Shown piece by piece: positions 10,176 through 19,006 of a DNA stretch of 64,000 nucleotides. The notes beneath the pieces are model-generated. The model was not told where the DNA came from. It made no database searches and saw nothing but the letters and a program-made list of their open reading frames with translations. Position numbers and translations under genes: made by a program. How positions within the stretch are numbered: position 1 is the first letter of the stretch; every line of letters starts with the position of its first letter. The DNA is from Novosphingobium sp. (lineage in GTDB: Bacteria; Pseudomonadota; Alphaproteobacteria; Sphingomonadales; Sphingomonadaceae): assembly GCA_017744735.1 (NCBI GenBank), contig JAGIAR010000005.1:62001-126000 (forward strand), written 5' to 3'.

Positions 10176-10244
10176 GCCACACTCGGGCGTGGCAAAGCGC
10201 GCGCGATGGGGTAGCATCTTCGGCAATAAATGGGAGAATGCAGG

Positions 10245-10448
10245 ATGTTCGTGAAACTCACCGCCACCGACCGGCTGCCGACGCTGGTGAACGCCAAGCA
10301 GGTGACCTTCGTCACCTCGGCCAGCGACGGCACCCGCATCCGCTTCGGGCAGGGTCGCACGGTCACGGTGATCGAACCGCTCGACGAAGTGCTCGAACGG
10401 CTCAACTTCACCCATTCGGACCTGCGCTTCCCGGCGCACACCGGCTGA
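10245..10448 (+). CDS. Small conserved-looking protein, unknown function
   Basis: A 67-residue soluble protein with alternating charged and hydrophobic residues and no signal peptide or membrane segment. The ATG at 10245 is favoured because GGGAG (10232-10236) sits eight bases upstream; an ATG at 10230 would have no ribosome site. The short beta-strand-like segments (VTFVTS, RIRFGQ, VTVIEP) resemble small regulatory or RNA/DNA-binding folds, but I recognise no family. It lies between the Tad-like set and convergent pgsA. Confidence 0.7.
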   Translation: MFVKLTATDRLPTLVNAKQVTFVTSASDGTRIRFGQGRTVTVIEPLDEVLERLNFTHSDLRFPAHTG

Positions 10449-10460
10449 CCGGGCGGGCCG

Positions 10461-11012
10461 TCAGTCCATGTGCTTCAAGCCGACCCGCAAATAGTCCCAC
10501 CCGGTCAGCAGGGTCAGCGCCGCCGCGCCCCATAGGGCGACCAGCCCGACCTCGTGCGGCAGCGGCCAGGCCGGGGTGGCTCCGGCAAGCACCAGCGCGC
10601 CGAGCGCGACGAGTTGCAGCGTGGTCTTCCACTTGGCCAATTGCGAGACCGGGACCGACACCTTGAGCCCGGCGAGAAATTCCCTGAGCCCCGAAACCGC
10701 GATCTCGCGCAGCAGGATCACCAGCGCGGCGATCACATGCCAGCCGTGGATGTCGCGGTTGTGGACCAGAATCAGGATCACCGCCGCGACCATGATCTTG
10801 TCCGCGATCGGATCGAGGAAGATGCCGAGCTTGGAGACCGTGCCGCTCGATCGCGCGAGATAGCCGTCGAAATAGTCGGTGATGCCCATCAGGCAGTAAA
10901 GCGCGAAGGCGAAACCGTAGCCGGTCGGCCAGCCGGGCCACCACATCAGCCATACCAGCAACGGCACCGCGAGGATTCGCGAAAGGGTCAATATGTTCGG
11001 CAAGGTCAGCAT
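10461..11012 (-). CDS. pgsA: CDP-diacylglycerol-glycerol-3-phosphate 3-phosphatidyltransferase
   Basis: Makes phosphatidylglycerol phosphate in the inner membrane, the committed step to phosphatidylglycerol and cardiolipin. The 183 residues contain several membrane helices and the complete CDP-alcohol phosphatidyltransferase signature D-G-x2-A-R-x8-G-x3-D-x3-D (from DGYLAR to DPIADK). The ATG at 11012 starts the family's usual MLTLPNILTLSR. A much longer upstream reading frame exists but is the shadow of the divergent transporter gene. With pssA, psd and cdsA also in this window, most phospholipid headgroup synthesis is covered. Confidence 0.95.
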   Translation of the reverse strand: MLTLPNILTLSRILAVPLLVWLMWWPGWPTGYGFAFALYCLMGITDYFDGYLARSSGTVSKLGIFLDPIADKIMVAAVILILVHNRDIHGWHVIAALVILLREIAVSGLREFLAGLKVSVPVSQLAKWKTTLQLVALGALVLAGATPAWPLPHEVGLVALWGAAALTLLTGWDYLRVGLKHMD

Positions 11013-11123
11013 GGCGCGCCTCTTACAATGCACAGGCTTTCCTAAAAAGCGCCACTTGCCCCTTGTCCACCCCCGCCATGCCGCTAGACGGGGCGCTCCG
11101 AGAGGTTGAAACCCGAAGGCCGC

Positions 11124-12440
11124 ATGACGACGAGCACCCATTTGTTGAGGCAGCGCCGATTCCTGCCGTTGTTCGCCACCCAATTGCTCAACGCGTTCAA
11201 CGACAACCTGTTCAAGAACGCGATGGTGCTGTTCGTGGTCTACAGCGTCTACCAGTCGGAGGCAGCCGAGGCGCAGTTCAGCGCGATCGCCTCGGGGGTG
11301 TTCATCGTTCCCTTCTTCATCCTGTCCGCCCTCTCCGGCCAGCTGGCCGACATGCGCGACAAGGCAGCGATCATCCGCTGGATCAAGTTCGCCGAGATCT
11401 TCATCATGCTGTGCGGCGCTGCGGGGCTGGTGCTGGCGTGGAAAGGCATCGCGACCCACACGGCGGCGATTCCGCTGATGCTGCTGGCGCTGTTCGCCAT
11501 GGGCATCCACTCGACCTTCTTCGGGCCGATCAAATACGCGATCCTGCCGCAGCACCTCGAGAAGCAGGAAGTGCTCGCCGGCACCGGGCTGGTCGAGGCG
11601 GGGACCTATGTCGCGATCCTGTTCGGCACGATCCTGGCCGGCTGGATTCCGGTCGAATGGGCCGCCGGCGGCGTGGTAGCGACCGCGATCGTGGGCTTCT
11701 TCACCAGCAAGCAGGTCCCCCCGGCCCCGCCCGAGGGGCCGAAGCAGGCGATCGACCGCAACGTGTGGCGCTCGTCGATCGAGCTGATCCGCAGCACCAC
11801 GCATGAGCGCGAGGTGTTCCTCGCGATCCTTGCGATCAGCTTCTTCTGGACCATCGGCGCGGTGCTGTTCATCCAGTTCCCGCCGCTCGCCAAGAACGTG
11901 CTCTATGCCTCGAAGGAGGTTGCCAGCCTGTTCCTGGTGATGTTCTCGATCGGGATCGCGATCGGCTCGGTGTCGATCAACGCGCTGCTCAAGGGCCGGG
12001 TCTCGGCGCGCTATGCCCCGGCCTCGGTGATCGTAATGGGGCTGTTCGTCGCGCTGTTCTGGGCGGTGTGCCACGAATGGCAGGCCACCACGACCTCGAC
12101 CACGCTGATGGACGTCAGCGAATTCGTGTCGCACCCGCTGGCGCTCGCGGTGCTGGCCGTGCTGCTGCTGATCGCGATCGCGGGCGGGATGTTCGTGGTC
12201 CCGCTCTATGCCTTCCTCACCACCAAGGTCGATCCGGGCCAGGCGGCGCGCACGGTGGCCGCGAACAATATCGTCAATTCGGGCGCGATGGTGGTCGGTT
12301 CGCTGCTGGCGGTGAGCCTCAGCGCGCTCGGCGTGCCGATCACCGAGCAACTCCTGCTCAGTGCGGCGATGTGCATCGTCTCGGCATGGCTGGCGCTGAT
12401 CCTCTACCGGGCGGAGAAGCCCGAAGCCGCCGTCGCCTGA
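11124..12440 (+). CDS. MFS transporter, LplT-like (lysophospholipid flippase type)
   Basis: Inner-membrane major facilitator protein of about 438 residues with about 12 helices. The N-terminal signature FATQLLNAFNDNLFKNAM is typical of the LplT family and of the transporter half of Aas fusion proteins, which flip lysophospholipids inward for re-acylation. Here the acyltransferase/acyl-ACP synthetase half is absent. The ATG at 11124 has GAAGG four bases upstream; a TTG at 11106 is a poorer option. It is divergent from pgsA. The substrate is inferred from family resemblance. Confidence 0.85.
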   Translation: MTTSTHLLRQRRFLPLFATQLLNAFNDNLFKNAMVLFVVYSVYQSEAAEAQFSAIASGVFIVPFFILSALSGQLADMRDKAAIIRWIKFAEIFIMLCGAAGLVLAWKGIATHTAAIPLMLLALFAMGIHSTFFGPIKYAILPQHLEKQEVLAGTGLVEAGTYVAILFGTILAGWIPVEWAAGGVVATAIVGFFTSKQVPPAPPEGPKQAIDRNVWRSSIELIRSTTHEREVFLAILAISFFWTIGAVLFIQFPPLAKNVLYASKEVASLFLVMFSIGIAIGSVSINALLKGRVSARYAPASVIVMGLFVALFWAVCHEWQATTTSTTLMDVSEFVSHPLALAVLAVLLLIAIAGGMFVVPLYAFLTTKVDPGQAARTVAANNIVNSGAMVVGSLLAVSLSALGVPITEQLLLSAAMCIVSAWLALILYRAEKPEAAVA

Positions 12441-12446
12441 TCCGCT

Positions 12447-12638
12447 TCACGCGATGTAGATCAGCGCCGCCATCAGGCAGGCGCAATAGGCCAGCAGGAA
12501 ATCGCGCAGATCCTGTGCGGTCAGGCGCCAGCCGCGCTCGATCGGCTCGGGCGGCGGCGTGTGCCGCACATGTGCAGGCAGGCTTGCCAGGAACGGGTGG
12601 CGGGCGGTTTCGTCGGTGAGGACCAGCGAGCGTCTCAT
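12447..12638 (-). CDS. Small C-terminally membrane-anchored protein, unknown
   Basis: A 63-residue protein with a polar, basic N-terminal half and a single hydrophobic helix at the very C-terminus (about 46-62, ending LIYIA). It would be tail-anchored in the inner membrane. It is convergent with the LplT-like gene, with only six bases between the stops, and divergent from the TPP enzyme. No family is recognised and the ribosome site is weak, so the call rests on protein-like composition and fit in the gap. Confidence 0.6.
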   Translation of the reverse strand: MRRSLVLTDETARHPFLASLPAHVRHTPPPEPIERGWRLTAQDLRDFLLAYCACLMAALIYIA

Positions 12639-12772
12639 GCGCCCAGATTAACCCGATCGTAACCATCGCAAAGCGCGAGTTATCCCCCGTCGCAGGACGG
12701 GACATTAACCGCGACGCTTCATACATCGGCGCGCGATTGCCGCCCGTGTGCGGCCGCGCTAAGCCGCACGGC

Positions 12773-14431
12773 ATGACCGAACCCAAAACCGTGAGCGCCG
12801 CGCGCCTACTGGTCGATTGCCTTGAGGCACAGGGCTGCGACCGCATCTTCACCGTCCCCGGCGAAAGCTTCCTGCCGGTGCTCGACGCGCTGCACGACAC
12901 GCCGTCGATCGAGACGGTGGTCTGCCGCCAGGAAGGCGGCGCCGCCTTCATGGCCTGCGCCGACGGCAGCATGACCGGCAAGCCCGGCGTGTGCTTCGTC
13001 ACCCGCGGGCCGGGCGCGACCAACGCCAGCATCGGGGTGCATGTCGCGTTCCAGGATTCGCAGCCGATGATCCTGTTCGTCGGCGACGTCGATAGCCACA
13101 TGCGCGACCGCGAGGGCTTCCAGGAAGTCGATTTCGCGGCCTTCTTCGGCCCGCTCGCCAAATGGGCCGCCCGGATCGACGATCCGGCGCGAATCCCGGA
13201 ATACATCGCCCGCGCCTATGCGGTTGCGATCAACGGGCGCCCCGGACCCGTGGTCCTCGCCCTGCCCGAGGATATGCTGAGCCTGCCCGTCGCCGGCACG
13301 CCCCGCCCGGCGGTGGTTCGCCCCGCTCAGGCCGCCTGCCCCGACGCGCTGCAGGCGATGCTCAAGCTGCTCGAGGATGCGGCTGCGCCGGTCGCGATCG
13401 TCGGCGGCGCCGGGTGGAACGAGAAGGCGCGGACCTATTTCACCGAGTTTGCCGAGCGGGTCGGCCTGCCGGTGGCGACCGCCTTCCGCCGGCAGGATGC
13501 GCTCCCGCCCTCATCCCCGGCCTACGCCGGCAATCTCGGCTATGGTCCGAACCCGAAGCTGGTCGAACGGATCAAGGCGGCGGATCTGGTGCTGGTGGTC
13601 GGCGCACGGCTGGGCGAGGCGACCACCGATGGCTACGAACTGGTGACCCCGGACCATCCCGACCAGATCCTGATCCATGTGCACCCCGATCCGGAGGAGC
13701 TCGGGCGGGTCTATCGCACCGATCTGGCGCTTTGCGCCGACATGGGCGAATTCGCCGAGGCCGCCGCAATGTGGGCAGACGAGGTGGTCCCCTTCGGCGC
13801 CGGCAGGGAAGCCCATGCCGAGTGGGAAGAATTCAGCACGCCGGGCGAAGACGGCACCGCGCTCGACCTGGCCCGAGTGCTCGCCGTCCTGCGCGACAAG
13901 CTCCCGGCGGACAGTGTGATCTGCAACGGCGCGGGCAATTTCTCGGGCTGGTGGCACCGCTACTGGCGCTACGAGGGCTTCCCCTCGCAGCTTGCGCCGA
14001 CTTCGGGCGCGATGGGCTACGGTGTGCCGGCCGCGGTGGCGGCGAAACTGCGCCTGCCCGACCGGACCGTGCTCGCGGTGGCGGGCGACGGCGATTTCCT
14101 GATGAACGGGCAGGAACTGGCAACCGCCGAGCAATACGGGCTCGACCTGCTGGTGATCGTGGTCGACAATTCGACCTATGGCACCATCCGCATGCATCAG
14201 GAGCGCGAGTTCCCCGGGCGGATTTCGGCGACTTCGCTGACCAACCCCGATTTCGCGGCGCTGGGCCAGGCTTACGGCGGCTGGTCCGCGCGGGTGGAGA
14301 CGACCGGGCAGTTTGCGCCCGCCCTGGAAGAAGCGCTGGGCCGCAGGGGGCTGCGGCTGCTGCACCTGGTGACCGACATCGAACGGCTCAATGCAGCCGG
14401 GCAGACGGTTACGGCGCTGCGGTCCAGATAA
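12773..14431 (+). CDS. Thiamine-pyrophosphate-dependent enzyme (acetolactate synthase-like)
   Basis: A 552-residue enzyme with the three-domain layout of the ThDP pyruvate oxidase/decarboxylase family. The N-terminal PYR domain carries the cofactor-activating glutamate E54 (CRQEGG), then comes a central domain, then a PP domain with the ThDP/Mg signature GDGDF at 438-442 followed about 25 residues later by VDNSTYGT. The start is the ATG at 12773; an in-frame ATG 36 bases upstream precedes the homology. There is no partner small subunit (ilvH) next to it, so it is probably not the biosynthetic acetolactate synthase. Possible substrates include oxalyl-CoA, sulfoacetaldehyde or other 2-oxo acids. 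The gene is monocistronic and ends at a strong hairpin. Confidence 0.9.
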   Translation: MTEPKTVSAARLLVDCLEAQGCDRIFTVPGESFLPVLDALHDTPSIETVVCRQEGGAAFMACADGSMTGKPGVCFVTRGPGATNASIGVHVAFQDSQPMILFVGDVDSHMRDREGFQEVDFAAFFGPLAKWAARIDDPARIPEYIARAYAVAINGRPGPVVLALPEDMLSLPVAGTPRPAVVRPAQAACPDALQAMLKLLEDAAAPVAIVGGAGWNEKARTYFTEFAERVGLPVATAFRRQDALPPSSPAYAGNLGYGPNPKLVERIKAADLVLVVGARLGEATTDGYELVTPDHPDQILIHVHPDPEELGRVYRTDLALCADMGEFAEAAAMWADEVVPFGAGREAHAEWEEFSTPGEDGTALDLARVLAVLRDKLPADSVICNGAGNFSGWWHRYWRYEGFPSQLAPTSGAMGYGVPAAVAAKLRLPDRTVLAVAGDGDFLMNGQELATAEQYGLDLLVIVVDNSTYGTIRMHQEREFPGRISATSLTNPDFAALGQAYGGWSARVETTGQFAPALEEALGRRGLRLLHLVTDIERLNAAGQTVTALRSR

Positions 14432-14433
14432 AC

Positions 14434-14462
14434 GAAGGGCCGCCCGTATGGACGGCCCTTCG
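14434..14462. terminator. Hairpin terminator, probably bidirectional
   Basis: A GC-rich inverted repeat with arms GAAGGGCCG and CGGCCCTTC lies just after the TPP enzyme stop and before the convergent csbD-like stop. A short T-rich stretch follows on the plus strand. Confidence 0.75.
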
Positions 14463-14481
14463 CTCTTACGCCAAGCGGGCG

Positions 14482-14652
14482 TCAGACCTTGTTGCCCAAG
14501 GCACCTTCGACCTTGCCCTTGAGGCCCTGGGCCTCGCCCTTGCGTTCCTGCGCCCAGCCTTCGGCCTGGGTATCTTCGTCCTTCGACATCTGCTTCGCCT
14601 TGCCGGCGACCTCGTTGCCGATGCCTTTGGCCTTGTCGATCAGTTCGCCCAT
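14482..14652 (-). CDS. CsbD-family stress protein
   Basis: A 56-residue, highly charged, glycine- and lysine-rich protein with the CsbD pattern: MGELIDKAKGIGNEVAGKAK, then AEG, then a second KGEAQGLKGKVEGALG segment. It is predicted to be largely disordered or helical in solution. CsbD proteins are abundant general-stress proteins of unknown biochemical role, often under the alphaproteobacterial general stress sigma factor. The ATG at 14652 has GAGGAG seven bases upstream. It ends against the shared terminator with the TPP enzyme. Confidence 0.88.
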   Translation of the reverse strand: MGELIDKAKGIGNEVAGKAKQMSKDEDTQAEGWAQERKGEAQGLKGKVEGALGNKV

Positions 14653-14734
14653 TGGGATTCTCCTCGTTTGGGGGCGGCCGGGGGGAACCGCCCTGCCTCT
14701 GTAGAACGAAGAGAAAAGACGCGGGTTCCGGACC

Positions 14735-15148
14735 TCAGCCCCCTGCCAGCGAAAGAATCAGCTGCCATTCGTCCGGCCGCACTTCGGCCACGGAAAGCCG
14801 CGAAAGCTTGACCAGTTCCATCTCTGCCAGCGCCGGCGTGGCCTTGATCTCCTTGAGCGTGACCGCGCGGGCGAGCTTCCTGACCGGCTTCACTTTCACC
14901 GCTGCCCACTTGCCGTCCGGGTCGCTCGGATCGGTCAACCCGGCGACGCTGATCTCGACGATCCCGACGATCTCCAGACCGACGTTGGAATGATAGAAGA
15001 ACGCCTGGTCGCCGACCTGCATCGCGCGGAGGTTGTTCGCCGCGCGGTGGTTGCGCACCCCGTCCCAGGTCCCTTCCCCTTCGGCGACCAGATCGTCCCA
15101 CGAATAGGCGTCGGGTTCCGATTTCATCAGCCAGTAACGGCGCGCCAT
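14735..15148 (-). CDS. EVE-domain protein
   Basis: A 137-residue single-domain protein with the EVE-fold hallmarks YWLMKSEPDAYSWDDL at the start, WDGVRNHRAANN, and a C-terminal EWQLILSLAGG. EVE domains belong to the PUA-like superfamily and read modified bases in DNA or RNA. Stand-alone bacterial copies are common and their targets unknown. Start choice: GGAG lies nine bases before the ATG at 15148 but only three before the ATG at 15154, so 15148 is preferred. Confidence 0.92.
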   Translation of the reverse strand: MARRYWLMKSEPDAYSWDDLVAEGEGTWDGVRNHRAANNLRAMQVGDQAFFYHSNVGLEIVGIVEISVAGLTDPSDPDGKWAAVKVKPVRKLARAVTLKEIKATPALAEMELVKLSRLSVAEVRPDEWQLILSLAGG

Positions 15149-15271
15149 GTCCATTTTCTCCGATCGCGTTCCGGCGCCCCTAGACCATGAATTTCGTCCA
15201 GATCAAAGTCATCGCGACATTAACCGAAATTTCAACGGAATTGGGCAAGAAGCGGGAGCGAAACAGGGATC

Positions 15272-16942
15272 ATGAGCTTGAGTTCAGCCAGCCATTCGAC
15301 GAGCGCGAACGACCGGGGGCGGATCGGGAGCGCGGAACGCGACATCGTTGCGCTGGGCGTGGCGATGGCTGCGCTCATTCTGTTCGTCGGCACCGGCGGC
15401 ACGGTGCTGCCGCAGATCGTTCGCGCATGGCTCGGCATCGGCCACAGTCCGGACACGCTGATCACCAATGCGCTGCTGCTCAACATCGCGCTGATCATCT
15501 TCGGCTGGCGCCGCTACACCGAGCTGACGAAGGAAGTCGGCGAACGGCGCAAGGCGGAGGAATCGGCTCGCCAGCTTGCCGAAACCGATGCCTTGACCGG
15601 CCTGCTCAACCGCCGCAGCTTCCTGCCCGCCTCCGCCCGGCTCGTTACCGATGTATGCGAGACCAACCAGGGCGCGGCGGTGCTGATGCTCGATCTCGAC
15701 AATTTCAAGCAGATCAACGACGTCCACGGCCACAAGGTCGGCGATCTGGTGCTGACCGAAACGGCCCGCCGGATCGAGGCGCTCGCCCCGGCCGGCGCCT
15801 CGGCCGGACGGCTCGGAGGCGACGAATTCGCGCTGGTCCTGCCTTACGACCGCCGCACGCCCGACAAGCTCGACCAGCTCGCCACCAGCCTGATCGATGC
15901 GGTCGGCGCACCGATCGCGGTCGAGGGCAAGACCATCCAGGCCTCCATCTCCGCCGGCATCGCGCGCACGATCGAAAGCCCGGTCGCCGAACAGGCCGAG
16001 GAATGTGCGCAGGCGCTGCTGCATCACGCCGACATCGCGATGTATCATGCCAAGAAGCGCGGCCGGAACGGCTACGCCTGGTTCGAACCGACGATGGAAA
16101 GCGAACTGCGCTTTCGCCACGAGCTCGAGACCGGCATCCGTGCCGGCATCCCGAAGGGCGAATTCGTGCCGTTCTACGAACAGCAGATCGATCTCGCTTC
16201 GGGCGAACTGGTCGGGTTCGAGATGCTCGCGCGGTGGAACTCGCCGCAATTCGGCCTGGTCAGCCCGGAAATCTTCATCCCGATCGCCGAGGACATCGGC
16301 GTGATCGCGGAACTGTCGGAATTCCTGATCAAGCAGGCGCTCGAAGATGCCAAGCAGTGGAATCCCAGGCTTTCGCTGTCGATCAATATCTCGCCGATCC
16401 AGCTGCGCGACCCGTGGTTCTCGCAGAAGCTCCTGCGGCTGCTGGTCGAGAGCGGCTTCCCGCCGCACCGGCTCGACATCGAGATCACCGAGAGCTGCCT
16501 GCACGAAAACGTCGGCGTGGTCCGCTCGGTGGTGACCAGCCTCAAGAACCAGGGCATCCAGATCAGCCTCGACGATTTCGGGACCGGCTATTCCAGCCTC
16601 GCGCAGCTGCGCTCGCTGCCGTTCGACCGGCTCAAGATCGATCGCAGCTTCGTGACCGAACTTGCCCACGAGGGCTCCAACGCCAAGATCGTCGAGGCGA
16701 TCGTCTCGCTCGGCCGCGGCTTCGACCTGCCGATCACCGCCGAAGGGATCGAGAATGCCGAAGTGCTCAGGATCATGAAGTCGATGGGCCAGCTCAAGGG
16801 CCAGGGCTATCTCTACGGCCGGCCCGAGAACCACGCCATGACGCTCGACCGGCTCGCGGCGCAAAACCTGCTCGCGCCCGAATCGGAGCTTCCTGCCGAA
16901 GACCTGCCGCCGCGCCGCCCGGACCTGCGCGCCGCCGGCTGA
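15272..16942 (+). CDS. Membrane GGDEF-EAL cyclic-di-GMP protein
   Basis: A 556-residue protein. Two N-terminal membrane helices (about 25-45 and 62-80) are followed by a short linker helix. The GGDEF domain (about 95-265) has intact GGDEF at 182-186. The EAL domain (about 285-535) has the catalytic glutamate E317 in an EML variant and the DDFGTGY metal/loop motif. The hydrophobic-small residue after the glutamate varies in active enzymes, so phosphodiesterase activity is plausible. There is no sensory domain between the helices. It is monocistronic and divergent from the EVE gene. Confidence 0.93.
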   Translation: MSLSSASHSTSANDRGRIGSAERDIVALGVAMAALILFVGTGGTVLPQIVRAWLGIGHSPDTLITNALLLNIALIIFGWRRYTELTKEVGERRKAEESARQLAETDALTGLLNRRSFLPASARLVTDVCETNQGAAVLMLDLDNFKQINDVHGHKVGDLVLTETARRIEALAPAGASAGRLGGDEFALVLPYDRRTPDKLDQLATSLIDAVGAPIAVEGKTIQASISAGIARTIESPVAEQAEECAQALLHHADIAMYHAKKRGRNGYAWFEPTMESELRFRHELETGIRAGIPKGEFVPFYEQQIDLASGELVGFEMLARWNSPQFGLVSPEIFIPIAEDIGVIAELSEFLIKQALEDAKQWNPRLSLSINISPIQLRDPWFSQKLLRLLVESGFPPHRLDIEITESCLHENVGVVRSVVTSLKNQGIQISLDDFGTGYSSLAQLRSLPFDRLKIDRSFVTELAHEGSNAKIVEAIVSLGRGFDLPITAEGIENAEVLRIMKSMGQLKGQGYLYGRPENHAMTLDRLAAQNLLAPESELPAEDLPPRRPDLRAAG

Positions 16943-17033
16943 CGGTAGCGGCGGTTTAAGCCGCCGATCGGGACAACCCGCAGGGGCGGCCGACATTGCG
17001 GTTTTCCGCGCTTGTCCCTAGATGCGCCGGACG

Positions 17034-17843
17034 ATGCGCATTCCCTTCATCAAGATGCACGGCCTCGGCAACGATTTCGTCGTGCTCGACGCGCGCAGCG
17101 ATCCGTTGATCCCGGTCACCAACGATCTCGCCCGCGCCCTGGCCGATCGCCGGACCGGGATCGGCTGCGACCAGCTGATCCTGCTGGGCGAGTCCGATTT
17201 CGCCGATTTCCGCATGCGGATCTTCAACAACGACGGCAGCGAAGTCGAATCCTGCGGCAATGCGACCCGCGCGGTTGCGCTGCTGCACGGCGAGGATGCG
17301 ACTATCGAAACTGCCGGCGGCCTGCTTCACGCGACGCTGACCGGCGGCGGGATCAGGGTCGACATGGGCGCGCCGCGCTTCGACTGGAACCAGATCCCGC
17401 TCGCCTATGCGATGGACACCACTTCGATGCCGGTGGCGTGGGAGAACCTCGAGAACCCGCTCGCGGTCAATGTCGGCAATCCGCACGTGGTGTTCTTCGT
17501 CGACGACGCCGATGCGATCGAACTCGACCGGCTCGGCCCGCAGATCGAGCACGACCCGCTGTTTCCCGAACGGGTCAACGTCAACGTCGCGCAGATCGTC
17601 AATCGCCAGGCGATCCTGCTGCGGGTGTGGGAACGCGGCGCCGGGCTGACCCGCGCCTGCGGCACCGGCGCCTGCGCAACCGCGGTCGCGGCAATGAAGA
17701 AAGGCTTGGTCGAGCGCGAAGTCGCCGTCACCCTGCCCGGCGGAGTGCTCACGATCGCATGGGGCGAAGATGGTGAGATCGCGATGACGGGCCCCGCCGC
17801 GGAGAGCTTCCGCGGAACCTTCGATCCGGCGCATTTCGCGTGA
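17034..17843 (+). CDS. dapF: Diaminopimelate epimerase
   Basis: Converts LL- to meso-diaminopimelate for lysine and peptidoglycan synthesis. The 269 residues contain both catalytic cysteines in their motifs: C74 in ESCGNATR and C209 in RACGTGACA. The start at the second ATG (17034) gives MRIPFIKMHGLGNDFVV, the family's usual N-terminus; an ATG at 17022 adds four residues. The stop overlaps the GTG of mtaB (GTGA), making dapF the head of a four-gene coupled chain ending with yciB. Confidence 0.96.
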   Translation: MRIPFIKMHGLGNDFVVLDARSDPLIPVTNDLARALADRRTGIGCDQLILLGESDFADFRMRIFNNDGSEVESCGNATRAVALLHGEDATIETAGGLLHATLTGGGIRVDMGAPRFDWNQIPLAYAMDTTSMPVAWENLENPLAVNVGNPHVVFFVDDADAIELDRLGPQIEHDPLFPERVNVNVAQIVNRQAILLRVWERGAGLTRACGTGACATAVAAMKKGLVEREVAVTLPGGVLTIAWGEDGEIAMTGPAAESFRGTFDPAHFA

Positions 17844-19006
17844 AGGCCGAAGTCATTTCCCTGGGCTGCCGGCTCAACCTCTCCGAGAGCGAGGGCATTC
17901 GCGCGCTGCTTGCGGACGAGAGCGACACGGTGGTGATCAACAGCTGCGCGGTGACCTCGGAAGCGGTGCGCCAGACCCGGCAGGCGATCCGGCGCGCGCG
18001 GGCGAACTTTCCCACCGCGCGCCTGCTGGTCACCGGCTGCGCGGCCGATATCGAGCGCGAGCAATTCGCCGCGATGGCAGAGGTCGACGGGCTGGTCGCC
18101 AATGCCGCCAAGCTCGACGCGCGGGCCTGGAACGTCCCCGAGCGGACCGCACCGGTGCCCTCGGCGCACACCCGCGCTTTCATCGCCGTTCAGAACGGCT
18201 GCGACCATGCCTGCACCTTCTGCGTGATCCCGCAGGGACGCGGGCCCAGCCGCTCGCTCACGATCGCGCAGGTGCTCGGCGAAGTCGAACGCCACGCGGG
18301 CGCGCCCGAAGTGGTGCTGACCGGGGTCGATGTGACCTCGTGGGGCCACGACCTGCCCGACAAGCCGCCGCTCGGATCGCTGGTCCGCGCGATCCTCGAG
18401 CGCTTTCCCGAGATCGGCCGGCTGCGGATGTCGTCGCTCGACGGGATCGAGATCGACCCGGAACTGTTCGAGCTGTTCGCCTCCGAGCCGCGGATGATGC
18501 CGCACCTCCACCTGTCGCTGCAGCATGGCGACGATCTGATCCTCAAGCGGATGAAGCGCCGCCATACGCGCGCCGACGCCGCCGATCTGGTCCTCCGGCT
18601 GAAGGAGCGCCGCCCGGAGATCGCGATCGGCGCCGACATCATGGCCGGCTTCCCGACCGAGGACGACGCCATGCACGCCGAAAGCCTGAGCATGATCCGC
18701 GAGCTCGACATCGTCCACGCGCATATCTTTCCCTATTCACCCCGTCCGAACACGCCCGCCGCGCGCATGCCGCAGGTCGGCAAGGGCGAGATCAAGGCGC
18801 GCGCGGCCGAATTGCGCGACGAGGCTGCGCGCGTGCGGGCCGGCTGGCTGAACGCGCTTGTGGGCAGCCCGCTTTCGGTCCTCGCCGAGAGCGACGGCAC
18901 CGGCTATTCCGAAAATTACGCCCGCGTCGCGCTGCCGGAAGGCACGCCGCGCGGCGCGATCGTCACCATCACCCCCGGCGGAATCGAGAAAGGCCTGCTG
19001 CAGTGA
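17840..19006 (+). CDS. mtaB: tRNA t6A37 methylthiotransferase
   Basis: Radical-SAM enzyme that adds a methylthio group to t6A at position 37 of ANN-decoding tRNAs. The 388 residues have an N-terminal UPF0004 cluster domain (cysteines in GCRLN, NSCAVT, GCAAD), the radical SAM site C121xxxC125xxC128 (CDHACTFC) and a C-terminal region. The short N-terminus and SLGCRLNLSES distinguish it from MiaB. The start GTG overlaps the dapF stop, and the stop overlaps the ftsY start. Confidence 0.92.
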   Translation: MKAEVISLGCRLNLSESEGIRALLADESDTVVINSCAVTSEAVRQTRQAIRRARANFPTARLLVTGCAADIEREQFAAMAEVDGLVANAAKLDARAWNVPERTAPVPSAHTRAFIAVQNGCDHACTFCVIPQGRGPSRSLTIAQVLGEVERHAGAPEVVLTGVDVTSWGHDLPDKPPLGSLVRAILERFPEIGRLRMSSLDGIEIDPELFELFASEPRMMPHLHLSLQHGDDLILKRMKRRHTRADAADLVLRLKERRPEIAIGADIMAGFPTEDDAMHAESLSMIRELDIVHAHIFPYSPRPNTPAARMPQVGKGEIKARAAELRDEAARVRAGWLNALVGSPLSVLAESDGTGYSENYARVALPEGTPRGAIVTITPGGIEKGLLQ